Both the position numbers and the translations under genes were made by a program. Source: Piezodorus guildinii (lineage: Eukaryota; Arthropoda; Insecta; Hemiptera; Pentatomidae). From it: a stretch of 64,000 nucleotides of DNA. The notes beneath the pieces were generated by a model, which did no database searches, had not been told where the DNA came from, and worked only from the letters and a program-made list of their open reading frames with translations. Location of the stretch: NCBI GenBank assembly GCA_023052935.1, contig CM041298.1, positions 59,390,217 through 59,454,216 of the forward strand, read 5' to 3'. Shown piece by piece: positions 53,610 to 63,199 of the stretch. How positions within the stretch are numbered: the stretch's first letter is position 1; each line of letters starts with the position of its first letter.

Positions 53610-54018
53610 TACAAAATTAAAGGTACTTTATAACAAGAAAATTTAAAATATCGGCATTTAAGCCATGTCAGACTATTTCAATCAGAATGAAACCTACATG
53701 ATATTAAAGCCCATTAAATTTTACATCAACCTAGGGGGTTTAATCAAAATCGTTATAGTCGTTTTTGAGAAAATCGTAAAAAGGTGCAATATGCATGGTA
53801 TAGAGTGGCTCTTCTGGAAAGCTGATTTTGATGAAAATGTTGCTGTAACATTTTCGGCGTATAGTTGTCTTAAATATGAAATCTCATTTTCGTACGACTT
53901 TTCGTTTTTTCGCTGATCTCACCACACACACACAGACCTTTTTTGGGACTTGGTAATTCAGACTCCTAAAACGTGTATTTATATATACCTATATATTTTA
54001 TTTCATATATAGGTAAGT

Positions 54019-54880
54019 GATCAAACTGCCCTTACCACTCATTTTAGAAAAACGGGGCATACATTCAAATTCTACTCACCTAACATTTTACATAATGAAA
54101 AAAAAATTTCTGTTTTGTTTTTTTCCACTGTTAAGGCATGAATATGAGGACAATAAATTCTCGAAACGTTGCAAAAATATTTTTTTTTTTATTTTTTGAC
54201 TGAACCCTAAGCCTATAAGTAAACTTCAATTACCAACAGTGGAGAGCTGGAGTGAAAGTATCTAGGAATGATTTCATTCATCTTTCGAGTGGAGTATGCT
54301 TGGGCTCTATTTATCAATGAAGTCTAAGGAGAAGCTATGTTTTAATCAAAACTTGACGGCATTTCCTAAACCAAGAATGGAGTGGTAGGACAGACTGTGA
54401 AGTTAAGGAACAGAGAATGCTGATAATTTGTAGTGATGTGGTGGTTAATTGAGTAGCTGAGCCCTTCAAGCTTCAGTCTGGCTCACAATAGATAACTCCC
54501 TTAACTAGTTTCGAACTCACTGTTCTCCTCCGACCTTGCATCGGGAAACTTAGATCACAAAATGGTCCTTATCAATTTTCAGACTCTGTAACTAGTTTGG
54601 ATTAAGTATTTGACTTTATTTGAAACTATATTAACTCTTGGTCTAAGTTGTGTAATTTTAACCAAGATGTTAGTGGGACGAGGTTACTCCCTTACATCGC
54701 AGCTGGTAAAAAAAAAAAAAAAAATGTATTCTTATTATTTATTATCGAAATTTATGGCTGTATCATCAAAATTAAATTAGTAAATTTTTGGCGAGATAAT
54801 AATACATGGTAATCTTAGTCAAAAAAACCAGTAGAAGAACACGATCACTAAAGTATTTGTGATTCTTGCTTTCTTTTTTT
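54019..54880. other. Dispersed repeat, then unassigned DNA
   Basis: 54125-54235 matches 46155-46265 (AATAAATTCTCGAAACGTTG, then GACTGAACCCTAAGCC). 54236-54700 is moderately AT-rich without a supported frame. T runs at 54180 and A runs at 54709-54724. Confidence 0.4.
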
Positions 54881-55062
54881 TTCTAAGCGATTTATTTAGA
54901 AATAATACTATCTGCCAAACGTTTGCGAAAAAGCTTGCAATACTTTAAGGCACTCCAAAAACCGCAGAACATCAGATGACATCTGATCTTGAAGAAGAAG
55001 CAAAGAAAATTGAGCTACGAATTTCCTTTGAAAAAAAAAAAAAAAACAGCTCTTGACAAATA
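54881..55062. other. Short polyadenylated-looking insertion
   Basis: Between a T-rich start (54871-54882) and an A run (55033-55046) lies AT-rich sequence that separates the J relic at 55065 from its expected 3' continuation. Origin unknown. Confidence 0.3.
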
Positions 55063-55063
55063 T

Positions 55064-55440
55064 CAAAAACGCTCTAAAATGCCTTAGTCTTGAATGAGGG
55101 TTCCAAGTAAGTCGTCTGTCAAGGTGATGTCCTAGACATTGGATCTGTTCAACCGGGACAAGATGAGAGTTATTGAAAGATACTGTACGGCAGGATGTCA
55201 TAGATTTACGACAAAGGGTAAAGGTTATTTGATAGGATTTTATGGAATTTATTTTTATTTTCCAATTCTGACACCATACCACAAGGTCTCTGATGTGGGA
55301 TTAGAGAGTTTGGAAGACAATATTTAGATCGTTGTTGACTGATAACACACAAGTTTCATCTGCATAGGCAGAAAGGAAAGTGTTAGGATGGGACGGGATA
55401 CCAGCTGTATAAACTGTGTAACGAATGGGTCCTGTTTATA
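55064..55440 (-). pseudogene. Family J reverse transcriptase fragment with YADE motif
   Basis: On the minus strand one frame reads RYTVYTAGIPSHPNTFLSAY then ADETCVLS, then (about 55282-55090) VWCQNWKIKINSIKSYQITF, VPVEQIQCLGHHLDRRLTWN. The catalytic box is YADE rather than YADD (55355-55366). It lacks both the upstream palm and the downstream C-terminal part. Substitutions relative to the best J copy show that it is older. Confidence 0.75.
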
Positions 55441-56229
55441 TAATATTAATAATTTTTCCATCTCGTAAATAACATTAACCTTGATGTTGGTTAATTAATT
55501 ACGTCGGGGTCGTCTTTGTCAATTACTATCGGACACCCCATTGACGAAATGGGCCGAGATAAATAACCACTCCCCTCCAACTTCAGCGGTTGGGGTCAGG
55601 TGTCACGCACCGCACGTGAGGAACTACTCGACTGCTACCTCATGTTGCACAATAATAGCAGTCGATTGCCTTTCTCAACTTCATACGTCTTCTTTTCAAC
55701 ACTTGAATGTAATTAACATCAGAAATAATATACATAATTGATTTATTTCTTAATGGTCGAGCTCCAACTTCGTGTAATTAAGGTTAGTGTAATTATCAGT
55801 TTGTTGTTATGAAATCATTCAGTCTTCTAATAGAGCTTATAAATAATTCAGTGATACATCTTAATATTTTTAATGGTTATTAATACTGTTAATTATTAAG
55901 TGCAGGTGTCCTCAACCGTGTATACGACCATAATACGATAGCATGGTTTGAAATAATATTTGCTCAACAAAAATAAGCTTTAAAATATTATATTTAATTG
56001 AAGAGTTTTCGAAAAATATTCTGTAATTTAATTTATATAAATTTATTTAGGAATATAACTCTTAGAAGGAATCGCATTTCATTGATAATATTTTTTACTT
56101 GTTGCGTCATACCGCTTTCAAAATATGAACATATATTCTCTGTTTCTGCCCGGGTTTCTGGGCAATATTAATACAAAATATCCTGTTACATCTGAACAAT
56201 ATTTTGACAAAATTTATTAAAATTGATTT
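55441..56229. other. Unassigned DNA with a low-copy-looking patch
   Basis: 55500-55690 is GC-richer (ACGTCGGGGTCGTCTTTG, GCGGTTGGGGTCAGGTGTC) and holds a 66-codon plus-strand frame (55541-55741) with no known motif. The rest is AT-rich. Confidence 0.4.
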
Positions 56230-56550
56230 TTAAAAAAATATTTATTGAGATATATTACAATTTGTTTCTAAATGAACAGTAGAAACAGTGATACAATACA
56301 ATATATAAAATATAATATATATACAAAAACAAAACAAATAAAAAAAAAACAAAAAAAAAAAAACAGCCTATAATTGAGATAAATACAAAGTGAGAAATAA
56401 ATTAATATCATACCCACAATCATAAATATATTCAATATTTACAATCTGCTAAAGGAACCCCAGACTGGGTTCCTCTACTTGTAAAGGGAAAAGCGGAATC
56501 CAAGATATCCCAGCGCCTCCCTCTCACCGCGTCACTGGTGTAAGGGTGAA
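56230..56550 (-). repeat. Possible LINE 3' untranslated end
   Basis: A TTTATTGAGATATATTACAA start, an A-rich tract (56338-56363 on the plus strand) and a strong hairpin GGAACCC CAGACT GGGTTCC (56454-56473). The layout is like 3' ends of minus-strand LINEs nearby, but no coding part proves it. Confidence 0.3.
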
Positions 56551-56689
56551 TACAAAAAAAATACAGAAAGATGACAGATGATCTCAATTTTACTTTTTTT
56601 TTGTAATATATTTGATTATTGAAATTTCTGCAATAAAATAAATACTCTACGTGAATTGGAGAGGAATATTAATGATAGGAATGTCATAA

Positions 56690-56945
56690 TAATATGTTGG
56701 GAACTTCCCATTAGCAGAACTCCTACAATATTCTATTTCAGAAGGACTCTCATTTTCAGACGCCTTGGTTTATTATAAAAAAATCGAAGAGAAAGCAAGG
56801 ATTGAAATTGGTGAGTTAATGTGGGAATGGTGTTTGTAATAAAAGAAGGTTTTTAGGTTAGGTCTTTATTCCTGACAAAGTAAGGAGCGTTGAGGATTTT
56901 TTACAAAGGATTTTGAATTGTAAGGATTGATGGCTTAGTAGTGAA
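56690..56945 (-). mobile_element. Family J LINE relic, 3' part
   Basis: In reverse: CATTAGCAGAACTCCTACAA, TTTTCAGACGCCTTGGTTTA, GACAAAGTAAGGAGCGTTGA, GATTTTTTACAAAGGATTTT, GATGGCTTAGTAG. This is the C-terminal and 3' untranslated J sequence, with an internal deletion. Confidence 0.6.
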
Positions 56946-56949
56946 CTTA

Positions 56950-57490
56950 AGTTCAAGAATGGTAACTGCTTCGGGTCAAAATTGCAACATAAGCAACATT
57001 AAGATCATTGTTGTTTATTCGTTTAAAGTCACATACTGCTTCTGTGGCTAAACAGACGATACTACGGCTAATCGGACGATGCTTCAGTGGGAGTCCTAAA
57101 TATTTCCTATCAAGGTTTAATTAGGAAAAGGATCAGTAACGGGTACCTGACATCGCACAGGATCGGGATTACCATTTTCGGCCCCCCTGATGCACGGCAT
57201 TACTAAGGATTTATTACCCCTTCCCCCCATGAAGAATCCTAGGACCATCTGCCAGGTTCGAACTTGCTACCTCAGCATAAAAGGCTGTTATGCTCGTCAT
57301 TACACCACATTTGACCCATCAAGCTAACATTAAAATCGTTAAGGATCACTTTATTCATGAAAAAGCAAGGAGTATTGAGGATTTTACAAAGGATCTTGGT
57401 TTTACGGATATTCGATGGTTTAGTGGAGCTCCAAATCTTAGCTTGGTCCTATGAAAATCATGTTTCAAGCCTTCTGTAGTTACTTTTGAG
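56950..57490 (-). mobile_element. Second J relic, split by a SINE
   Basis: GGTAACTGCTTCGGGTCAAA to AACATTAAGATCATTG (56966-57009) continues after the SINE with AACATTAAAATCGTTAAGG, CATGAAAAAGCAAGGAGTAT, TTTTACAAAGGATCTTGG and TTCGATGGTTTAGTGGAG. It therefore repeats part of the J region already present at 56690-56945, showing two separate J insertions side by side. Confidence 0.6.
57010..57322 (-). repeat. Near-complete SINE inside a J relic
   Basis: The minus strand shows the tRNA-like head with GGTGTAATGACGAGCATAAC, AGCCTTTTATGCTGAGGTAG and a B box GTTCGAACCTGG, the body and a tail region, with a short internal repetition near 57045-57085 (ACGATACTACGGCTAATCGG). The flanks AACATTAAGATCATTG (left) and AACATTAAAATCGTTA (right) look like a diverged TSD. 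Confidence 0.8.
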
Positions 57491-57869
57491 CGTTTGTATA
57501 GATATTGCTAATATAGACAAAAACAGCAAACCCGGTTGGATTTTTAATAATATAAAGATAAAACATTATGGATTCCTATGTATTATAAATTCCTACAAGA
57601 ATATAGTATAGCTGATATATGCACCCTATATAGGTCTAAAAATTTTGTAAATCAACATTAAAAAGGGTGAAGGGACCTCCCCTTGGGAGGGGTGCGTGGT
57701 TTCACCCTTTCTATACCAAATAATTTGAATTTTTTACCCAAAATGAAAATTTTGAAATATTTGAATTGCTAAAATTAAGATGCCAAATTTTCAACTAGAT
57801 TTTATTATTTTTAAAATGAGCGCTAGCAGGTATTGATATAATAAATGTATCTATCGGATATATGTATCG
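57491..57869. other. AT-rich DNA with a strong hairpin
   Basis: 57662-57710: AAAGGGTGAA and TTCACCCTTT enclose CCTCCC CTT GGGAGG. Other than this two-step hairpin nothing is recognised. It may belong to the mariner relic on its right. Confidence 0.5.
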
Positions 57870-58240
57870 GAGGATTCATAGAGCATCCATTAGGAAGTAA
57901 TTCATAAAATCTTCGAAATCCAAAAAAACGCAAAGCAGGAATTGTTTTTTCAAATTATCCCCTCGGAGAACAAGCAGTTTTTACGAGACCTAGCTATTGT
58001 TCATGGGTATACGGATTTTGCCACCGAAGCCAATTTTCATCACAGATGACAATCTTCCAGTAGAATATCATATCATAAGAGTTTTTCAATCAAATTTCTA
58101 ACCTCTTAGCTGATTGCTGAGAAGTAATTTTCCTTTTTTCTCCTTCCCTATAGAGAAAATATGCCGACAAACAGTATCTTTCGACACATCACACTAACTA
58201 GCAAGTTTGCAAGTAGTTGTATGATTTTGTAGGACACTCT
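57870..58240 (-). pseudogene. Mariner-type transposase relic
   Basis: The minus strand, across frames, reads DVSKDTVCRHIFSIGKEKKG, SQQSAKRLEI, FYWKIVICDENWLRWQNPYT, then KKQFLLCVFLDFEDFMNYFL. VSxxTVxRH..xxGKxKK is the second helix-turn-helix and linker; IVxCDEKW with the first catalytic Asp, and LCVxxDFEGxxxxELLP near the second Asp, are mariner signatures. The N-terminal region and the third acidic residue are missing and several stops intervene. Inactive. It is cut on the right by a LINE. Confidence 0.65.
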
Positions 58241-58249
58241 CATGTTTAT

Positions 58250-58922
58250 TCGAGATAGATAGATAGATAAAAGTCTTTTTATTTTTAAAAATAACAGCAA
58301 GTTGAAAATAAACGAATAAAAAATACAAATTTACAAATTTGCAAAAAACAATAACAAAAATTAAACACACTACATGGTCTATTAAGAGTCAGGGAGTCTG
58401 TGTTTATTGACAAAATTAATCTTTAATCTTTCAATATAAATAATTAATAACAAAATAAGATGCAATATAGCAACGCTTCGTGTTATTTATGTATTAAAAT
58501 CAAATACATTAATAGTTGAATTCTTTTGTGAGCATCATCCTATGGGAGAAAGCCAATCTAAAGTAAATTAACTAACGCCAGGCAATCTTTTCCGTTTATT
58601 AACTGCAATGTTTGATCCAAGTCAGCTTTTTAGAATGTGTGTATTTTTTTCTAAACTCTGAAAGTATCGGACAGGTAGCCAAAAATTGAAAGAGATCCTA
58701 TATTTCATTTGTATTATACAAACTACATTTATTATTTGTTTGCATGAAATTTTTATAATTTAAGTTTAAAACAACATCCCTGATTTTAATTACCCATCTA
58801 ATTACCTCCAGTGAACATTCAGTAATGTCATTTACTGTGGCTAGATGTGGATAAAAGGGAGAAGTTTTGGAATTCCTAATTTTAATAATATTTTGACTAT
58901 AAATATCCTTTTATATTTGAAC
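58250..58922 (-). mobile_element. LINE 3' end with GATA-repeat tail
   Basis: The 3' end at the left is AGATAGATAGATAGATAAAAG (58254-58273). On the minus strand the coding part reads SQNIIKIRNSKTSPFYPHLA, VIRWVIKIRDVVLNLNYKNF, NKCSLYNTNEI, stop, LFQFLATCPILSEFRKKY. The C-x2-C (second Cys eroded) and xFxFLAxCPxLxEFRxKY pattern is the same as in the LINE at 61630-62640. A small CATGTTTAT repeat on both sides (about 58241 and 59007) may be a TSD, but is not secure. Confidence 0.65.
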
Positions 58923-59520
58923 ACTTAGTGCTACTAGATTATTTTTCCATAACTCAATTATCATTACAATTGAATAGATTTAAATTACAATGTTTATTAC
59001 ATGTTTATCTTTTGAAACGATTAAGTAAGATCTGTCCGAAGTTCTATAAGCTGTCAGAAAACGATCCGTGGGTTACCCAAGTACCTCTTGAAGAAATTTT
59101 TGTTTGGACAACGTTAAATTAATTTAAGAGTACGAAGCTACTGTAAATTGAATTTAAATAATGGTAAAGCTAAGAATCCATTCTATTAGAGAGCCTTTCA
59201 CCCGACAAGATCATTATAACCAACCACAACAGAAAAGCCATGATTCATTGTAAGAACTGACTCGAGTTGAACAATGGCCGAATGCTGATGCTAGCATTAT
59301 TAATGGTAACTTCAATACTGATGTACATCCATCATTCATTGAACAAAACTTCTTTATTCGCCATTTCGTAACGATCCGTGAAAAAGGGTTCATACACCCA
59401 CGCCTCTTCCTTACAGTTCATATTCGATAATCTTTGTATTTATATTATTTTTCAGTATTGGCCGAAGAAGTTTAATTTTAATATAAAGGTTTCTTTAATA
59501 AATAAGGATAAAATAAAATA
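58923..59520. other. Unassigned DNA
   Basis: A 64-codon plus-strand frame (58928-59122) has no recognised motif and may be coincidental. The rest is AT-rich. Confidence 0.35.
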
Positions 59521-59524
59521 ATTT

Positions 59525-59640
59525 CTTGATAAAATGAAAACGCTGCAAATTATTACCCAATGGTTTATTATTTCCAAAGATCTATATTAGGGTATAACTG
59601 TTTATAGGCAATTTAATAATATTATTGATTAATTAATTAA
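59525..59640. repeat. Dispersed repeat block
   Basis: AACGCTGCAAATTATTACCC, ATGGTTTATTATTTCCAAAG, GGGTATAACTGTTTATA; also at 20828 and 49126. Confidence 0.65.
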
Positions 59641-59875
59641 TTAATCCTGAAACCTGACTCGAAGTCGTGATGCTGTGTACTACTGTCCTTCCTCATGCCT
59701 GATATGTTATTATTTTGTTTATCATTATATCCTATTTGCTGGTTGTCACAATACTGCTGACAAGTGCGAATCAATAAATGAAGTGAAAAAAAAAAATATC
59801 AAATAGAAATGGTACATTCCCACTAATTATTGCGGTTTTCGGTAGAAAAATCATCAATATTTTCTATATTTTTAT
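59641..59875. repeat. Retroelement 3' end-like segment with A tail
   Basis: 59650-59800 (CTGACTCGAAGTCGTGATGC .. CAATACTGCTGACAAGTGCG, AATCAATAAATGAAGTG then 11 A) has an AATAAA signal just before an A run, as in a retroposed 3' end. No coding part. Confidence 0.4.
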
Positions 59876-59879
59876 TTAA

Positions 59880-60109
59880 CCACCAGCAAAATGGTTCCTC
59901 CCCATTTTACTTCAACAAAGGCACAAAGCCACCCACTCCTCAAGCGCATACCGCGCCTAGTGCGAAAGGAACCTTAGAATGCCAACGGGCAATACGAGGC
60001 TGAGCCATGGACTGTATATACCATTGCTGTTGTATATACATAGAATGTTTTTTGTATTTATTTTGTAAATAAAGTTGGAGGATAAGAAAAAAAAAAAAAA
60101 AAAAAAAAC
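59880..60109 (+). repeat. Polyadenylated retrocopy 3' end
   Basis: GC-richer sequence (TACCGCGCCTAGTGCGAAAG, ACGAGGCTGAGCCATGGACT) leads to TTTTGTAAATAAAGTTGGAGG, then an A run at about 60088-60109. The AATAAA signal 15-20 bp before the poly-A is the hallmark of a reverse-transcribed mRNA or LINE end. The source transcript is unknown. Confidence 0.6.
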
Positions 60110-60114
60110 TATAT

Positions 60115-60765
60115 TTTTAAAAATAAATGATTTTATGGGCGTATTTATGAGTAAAATTTCAATTATTTTTTCTCTTTTTTTCTAATTACTTTTGTTGTTT
60201 TTTTAGGTTAAAAAAACACTAATAATTGTTTTCACTATCTTCAAAAATAAATGTTACAAGCGTATATATAGGCAAGATTACAACTTTTTTCAGTTTTCCA
60301 TTCTTCTTTTGGTTTATCGCGCTTTACCGTTTCTGAAACACATTAAATATTTTTCTCTATCTTAATTTTTTTTCCTTTGTTGTTTTCCCGTTTATATAAT
60401 TGTTCGCGGGTTTTTGCTTAAAAAAACTAATAATTCTTTTACCTATCTCCAATAATAACTGAGTTATTGAATTAAATCACTTTTAATCGACGGCCATTTT
60501 AAAAATAACCAGCTGATAATAAGGTGTGAGGATCATCGTTGCATGCCTTAGTATTTTTGTGGCAAATATAAAAAAAAAAATGGTCAAGTAGTTTTTAACA
60601 ATGCCACGGACGTTTTTATTCGTTATTTGGGTTCTACGCATCTTAAAACGTATAATCAATTACAAATTTTGAGAGGGGGAAGTTTTTTTTGTCGATTACA
60701 AAGGTTCATTATTGAAAATAATAAACCAAAACAAGCGACAAATTATAACACGATTATTTCTTATG
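60115..60765. repeat. Dispersed composite repeat, copy 2, rearranged
   Basis: GATTTTATGGGCGTATTTAT (60128), TAATAACTGAGTTATTGAAT (60452), TTTTAATCGACGGCCATTTT (60480), then GGGTTCTACGCATCTTAAAA (60628), GTCGATTACAAAGGTTCATT (60691), GAAAATAATAAACCAAAACA. In copy 1 (49265-49680) the CTTAAAC..GTCGATT..AATAAACC piece comes before, not after, the ACTGAGTTA piece. Confidence 0.55.
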
Positions 60766-61630
60766 AATGAGCATATCAATTTTTTTTTTATATTCTATAT
60801 ATTTCTATATAGAGTACAGTATAGAGTATGGCAAAGTATTTCGATCTTTAAAATTCTTTAACTCAAGTTTTTAATCAAAATACACGTTGTTTTTTTTTTT
60901 TACAACAGCTCATCATATTCATATTTATTTTAATATATTTGTTTATGACCCCTGCTTTAATAAGCTTTTTGCAGTTAACTTTATAATTAAGATTCGAACT
61001 TATTTACTAAGTGGAGAACTGTATCTTTTCATGAGTTGAGTTAGCTCTTCTAAGGCCTTTTAACATAATATTACCACTAAAATATAATACGATCCATCAT
61101 CTTTAGGTAATATATTATAATATTTTTCATTTTCTAAACATAATAGATATTTTAAGAGTTGGGATGTTAAGAACTTAATAATTTTTTAAAGCAGTACTGA
61201 GAGAATGCGAGTAATTAAAACAGATCTATTACCTTTAGTTAAGGATATCGTAGAGATATACAACAGCTCGTCACCTTTAACAAGTTAATGAAGTATTTTC
61301 CGTAAACAGCCTGTGGAAGCGCAATATCCCAACGGTATAACGAGACGCCATAAACTTCACTATTAAAAGTCTAATGAAACTCAGTAACTGTGGCTATTGG
61401 GTTGGTAATAAACCTTTATCCATCTTCACTACTTTTAGGCCATGAGTGCATTCTACTACGCTATTTTATTTATTTATCAAACTTTTATGTAAAATAATAT
61501 TTTACTTTATATTAAATTATTCCTAAGACTAATGAATGGTATATATTTTTTAACAAATATTTGTAATTATTAATAAATAGCGTATGGAAAAAAATTATAG
61601 ATAATAAAAATATTCCAGTAAATAAAAAAA
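60766..61630. other. AT-rich DNA without recognised genes
   Basis: Nothing supported; T run at 60890-60902. Confidence 0.45.
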
Positions 61631-62635
61631 ATGTTTTTAACTGCGGCCTACGATCGGTGGTTTGCTATGGAGCTCAGGTATGGGGATATTTAAATTTACC
61701 GGAAGTAGAAAGGGTACAAAAATACTTCATAAAAAGGCTCTTTTATCTCCCACAGAACACGCCTGACTACATATTATATTTAGAAACTGCAACCTCTCCC
61801 CTCTACAGTTATACCTTAAAATTACATCTAAAATATATCCGTAAAGTATTAGAAAGCCACCCTGCAAGTAGATTAACGAATTTCTTAACACAAGTTGTAA
61901 TAGAAAAAAAGATATCATGTTATATGCAAATAATGAAAATAGGTGACCAGCTACAAATAGAAATTAATAAAGAAACCATTAAAAAAATGAATCCAGACTA
62001 CCTCATTAATAAAATGGAAACAAAAATCCGAACAGAAATGATATCCTCAGCCAGCAATAGCCAATTTCATATGTTATATGCAAAACTTGATCCTGAAATA
62101 GCTATTTCCTACATCCACCACAACAAACTTAGTCTTTATAATAAATCTCTGATATTTAAAGCAAGAGGAGAACTGATGGGACTTAATTGTCAGGGATAGG
62201 ATACCTACCTGTGCTATGTGCAACCTAAATGTGCCAGAGGATACCTACCACTTTTTGGCAATATGTCCTGTCTTAAAGGAATTCAGGATGAAATACTTGG
62301 GAAAATATAGGTTAACTCCAGAAGAGGTAATAGATAGACTAAATAGGCTAGATTGGGTTAAATTTGCAGCATATTTAAATAAATCATTAAAATACAGAAA
62401 TTTTTTGGTACAGCATTTTAATTATTAAATTTTTACAATCAATAAAAATAAATCATAACATTACTAAAAACATAAATTATTATCAAAACTGAAAAAAAGA
62501 AAAGAAAAAGGGGCAACTCGACAGACGGCTTAACGCCATTGTCTTGTGGGCTTTGATTTAAAAAAAATGTATGTATATGTTATTACTATTTTGTATATTA
62601 TGTAAATAAAGCATTTATTAATTCATTCATTCATT
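61631..62635 (+). mobile_element. LINE 3' part with ATTC-repeat tail
   Basis: The coding part starts at the 5' break (about 61636) and the 3' untranslated region contains GGGGCAACTCGACAGACGGC, TTAACGCCATTGTCTTGTGG and GTAAATAAAGC before ATTCATTCATTCATTT (62619-62634). The tail is a tetranucleotide repeat, unlike the AT repeat and GATA repeat of its relatives here. No clear TSD. Confidence 0.75.
61636..62428 (+). pseudogene. LINE polyprotein C-terminal region, one frameshift
   Basis: First frame to 62199: GLRSVVCYGAQVWGYLNLPE, RVQKYFIKRLFYLPQNTPDY, LETATSPLYSYTLKLHLKYI, then SLYNKSLIFKARGELMG. A frameshift lies near 62170-62215, then CAMCNLNVPEDTYHFLAICP and VLKEFRMKYLGKYRLTPEE to the stop at 62428. 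CYGAQVWGY is the region following the thumb, and C-x2-C-x(8)-H-x4-C is the C-terminal zinc-binding motif of this LINE group. Only one disruptive change was noticed, so the copy is fairly young. No palm domain, so no activity. Confidence 0.75.
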
Positions 62636-62784
62636 TGTTTTGTTTATTTTGATGAGACACTAATAATTTTAGTCAAAGTTTAAGTATATTTTAAGATAAA
62701 TATTTCGATTTTAATATAGTTTTTTGTTTATTTATTTTTGCTGCTTTGCCAAATCAGTGTTACTGTAAGAGTTATAAATTTTCT
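62636..62784. other. AT-rich spacer
   Basis: Nothing recognised. Confidence 0.4.
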
Positions 62785-62785
62785 C

Positions 62786-62993
62786 TATTCATGTTTAATT
62801 AGGTTAGGGATCTTTAAGGAGTACCTGACATCGTAAAGGCTCAGGGTCACCTTTTTACGTCCATTCCAAAGAACGGCATTACTAAGGATTTTTTATTCCC
62901 ATTGGAAAAATCTAGGGTCACCTGTCGGATTTAAACGCGCTATCTTGGACATAGAAGGTTGTTATGGTGGCTACTACACCACTGGCGATCCCT
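62786..62993 (-). repeat. SINE with tRNA-like head, tail lost
   Basis: The minus strand begins GGATCGCCAGTGGTGTAGTA, has a decayed anticodon arm and B box (GCGTTTAAATCCGACAGGTG), and the body to CCTAACCTAATTAAACATG. The AAATA tail is missing. Confidence 0.8.
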
Positions 62994-63190
62994 CATACTA
63001 TACACAACGTTATATTACATAGTAATATTTTATATACTGTTTTAGGATTACATTTTTTTTTATTTTCTATTACAATTATGTTTTTGTTTTTTTAGATTTG
63101 TCTTATTTATCATATGCCTTATTTATCATAAAAGACTCCCGTTCATAACTAAAACAATAATTAAATTACAATTTCTGAATGAAAAAAAAT
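62994..63190. other. AT-rich spacer
   Basis: Nothing recognised. Confidence 0.4.
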
Positions 63191-63199
63191 TAACTGAAA

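Larger units (their letters stand above)
52895..54018 (+). repeat. Family T element with a fold-back inserted
   Basis: The head (AAAATCTAGTGCAGGCATCA, CACGACTTTCAATCCCTTCG) starts at about 52897. The interior includes GGCTTTTCATCACTC (53088), CTTTCCAACAGTATATTATA (53154) and TACAAAATTAAA, which is duplicated around the fold-back at 53350-53609. It then continues through GGTGCAATATGCATGGTATA, a CA repeat (53922-53933) and the tail TATAGGTAAGTGAT at 54007-54020. Confidence 0.85.
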
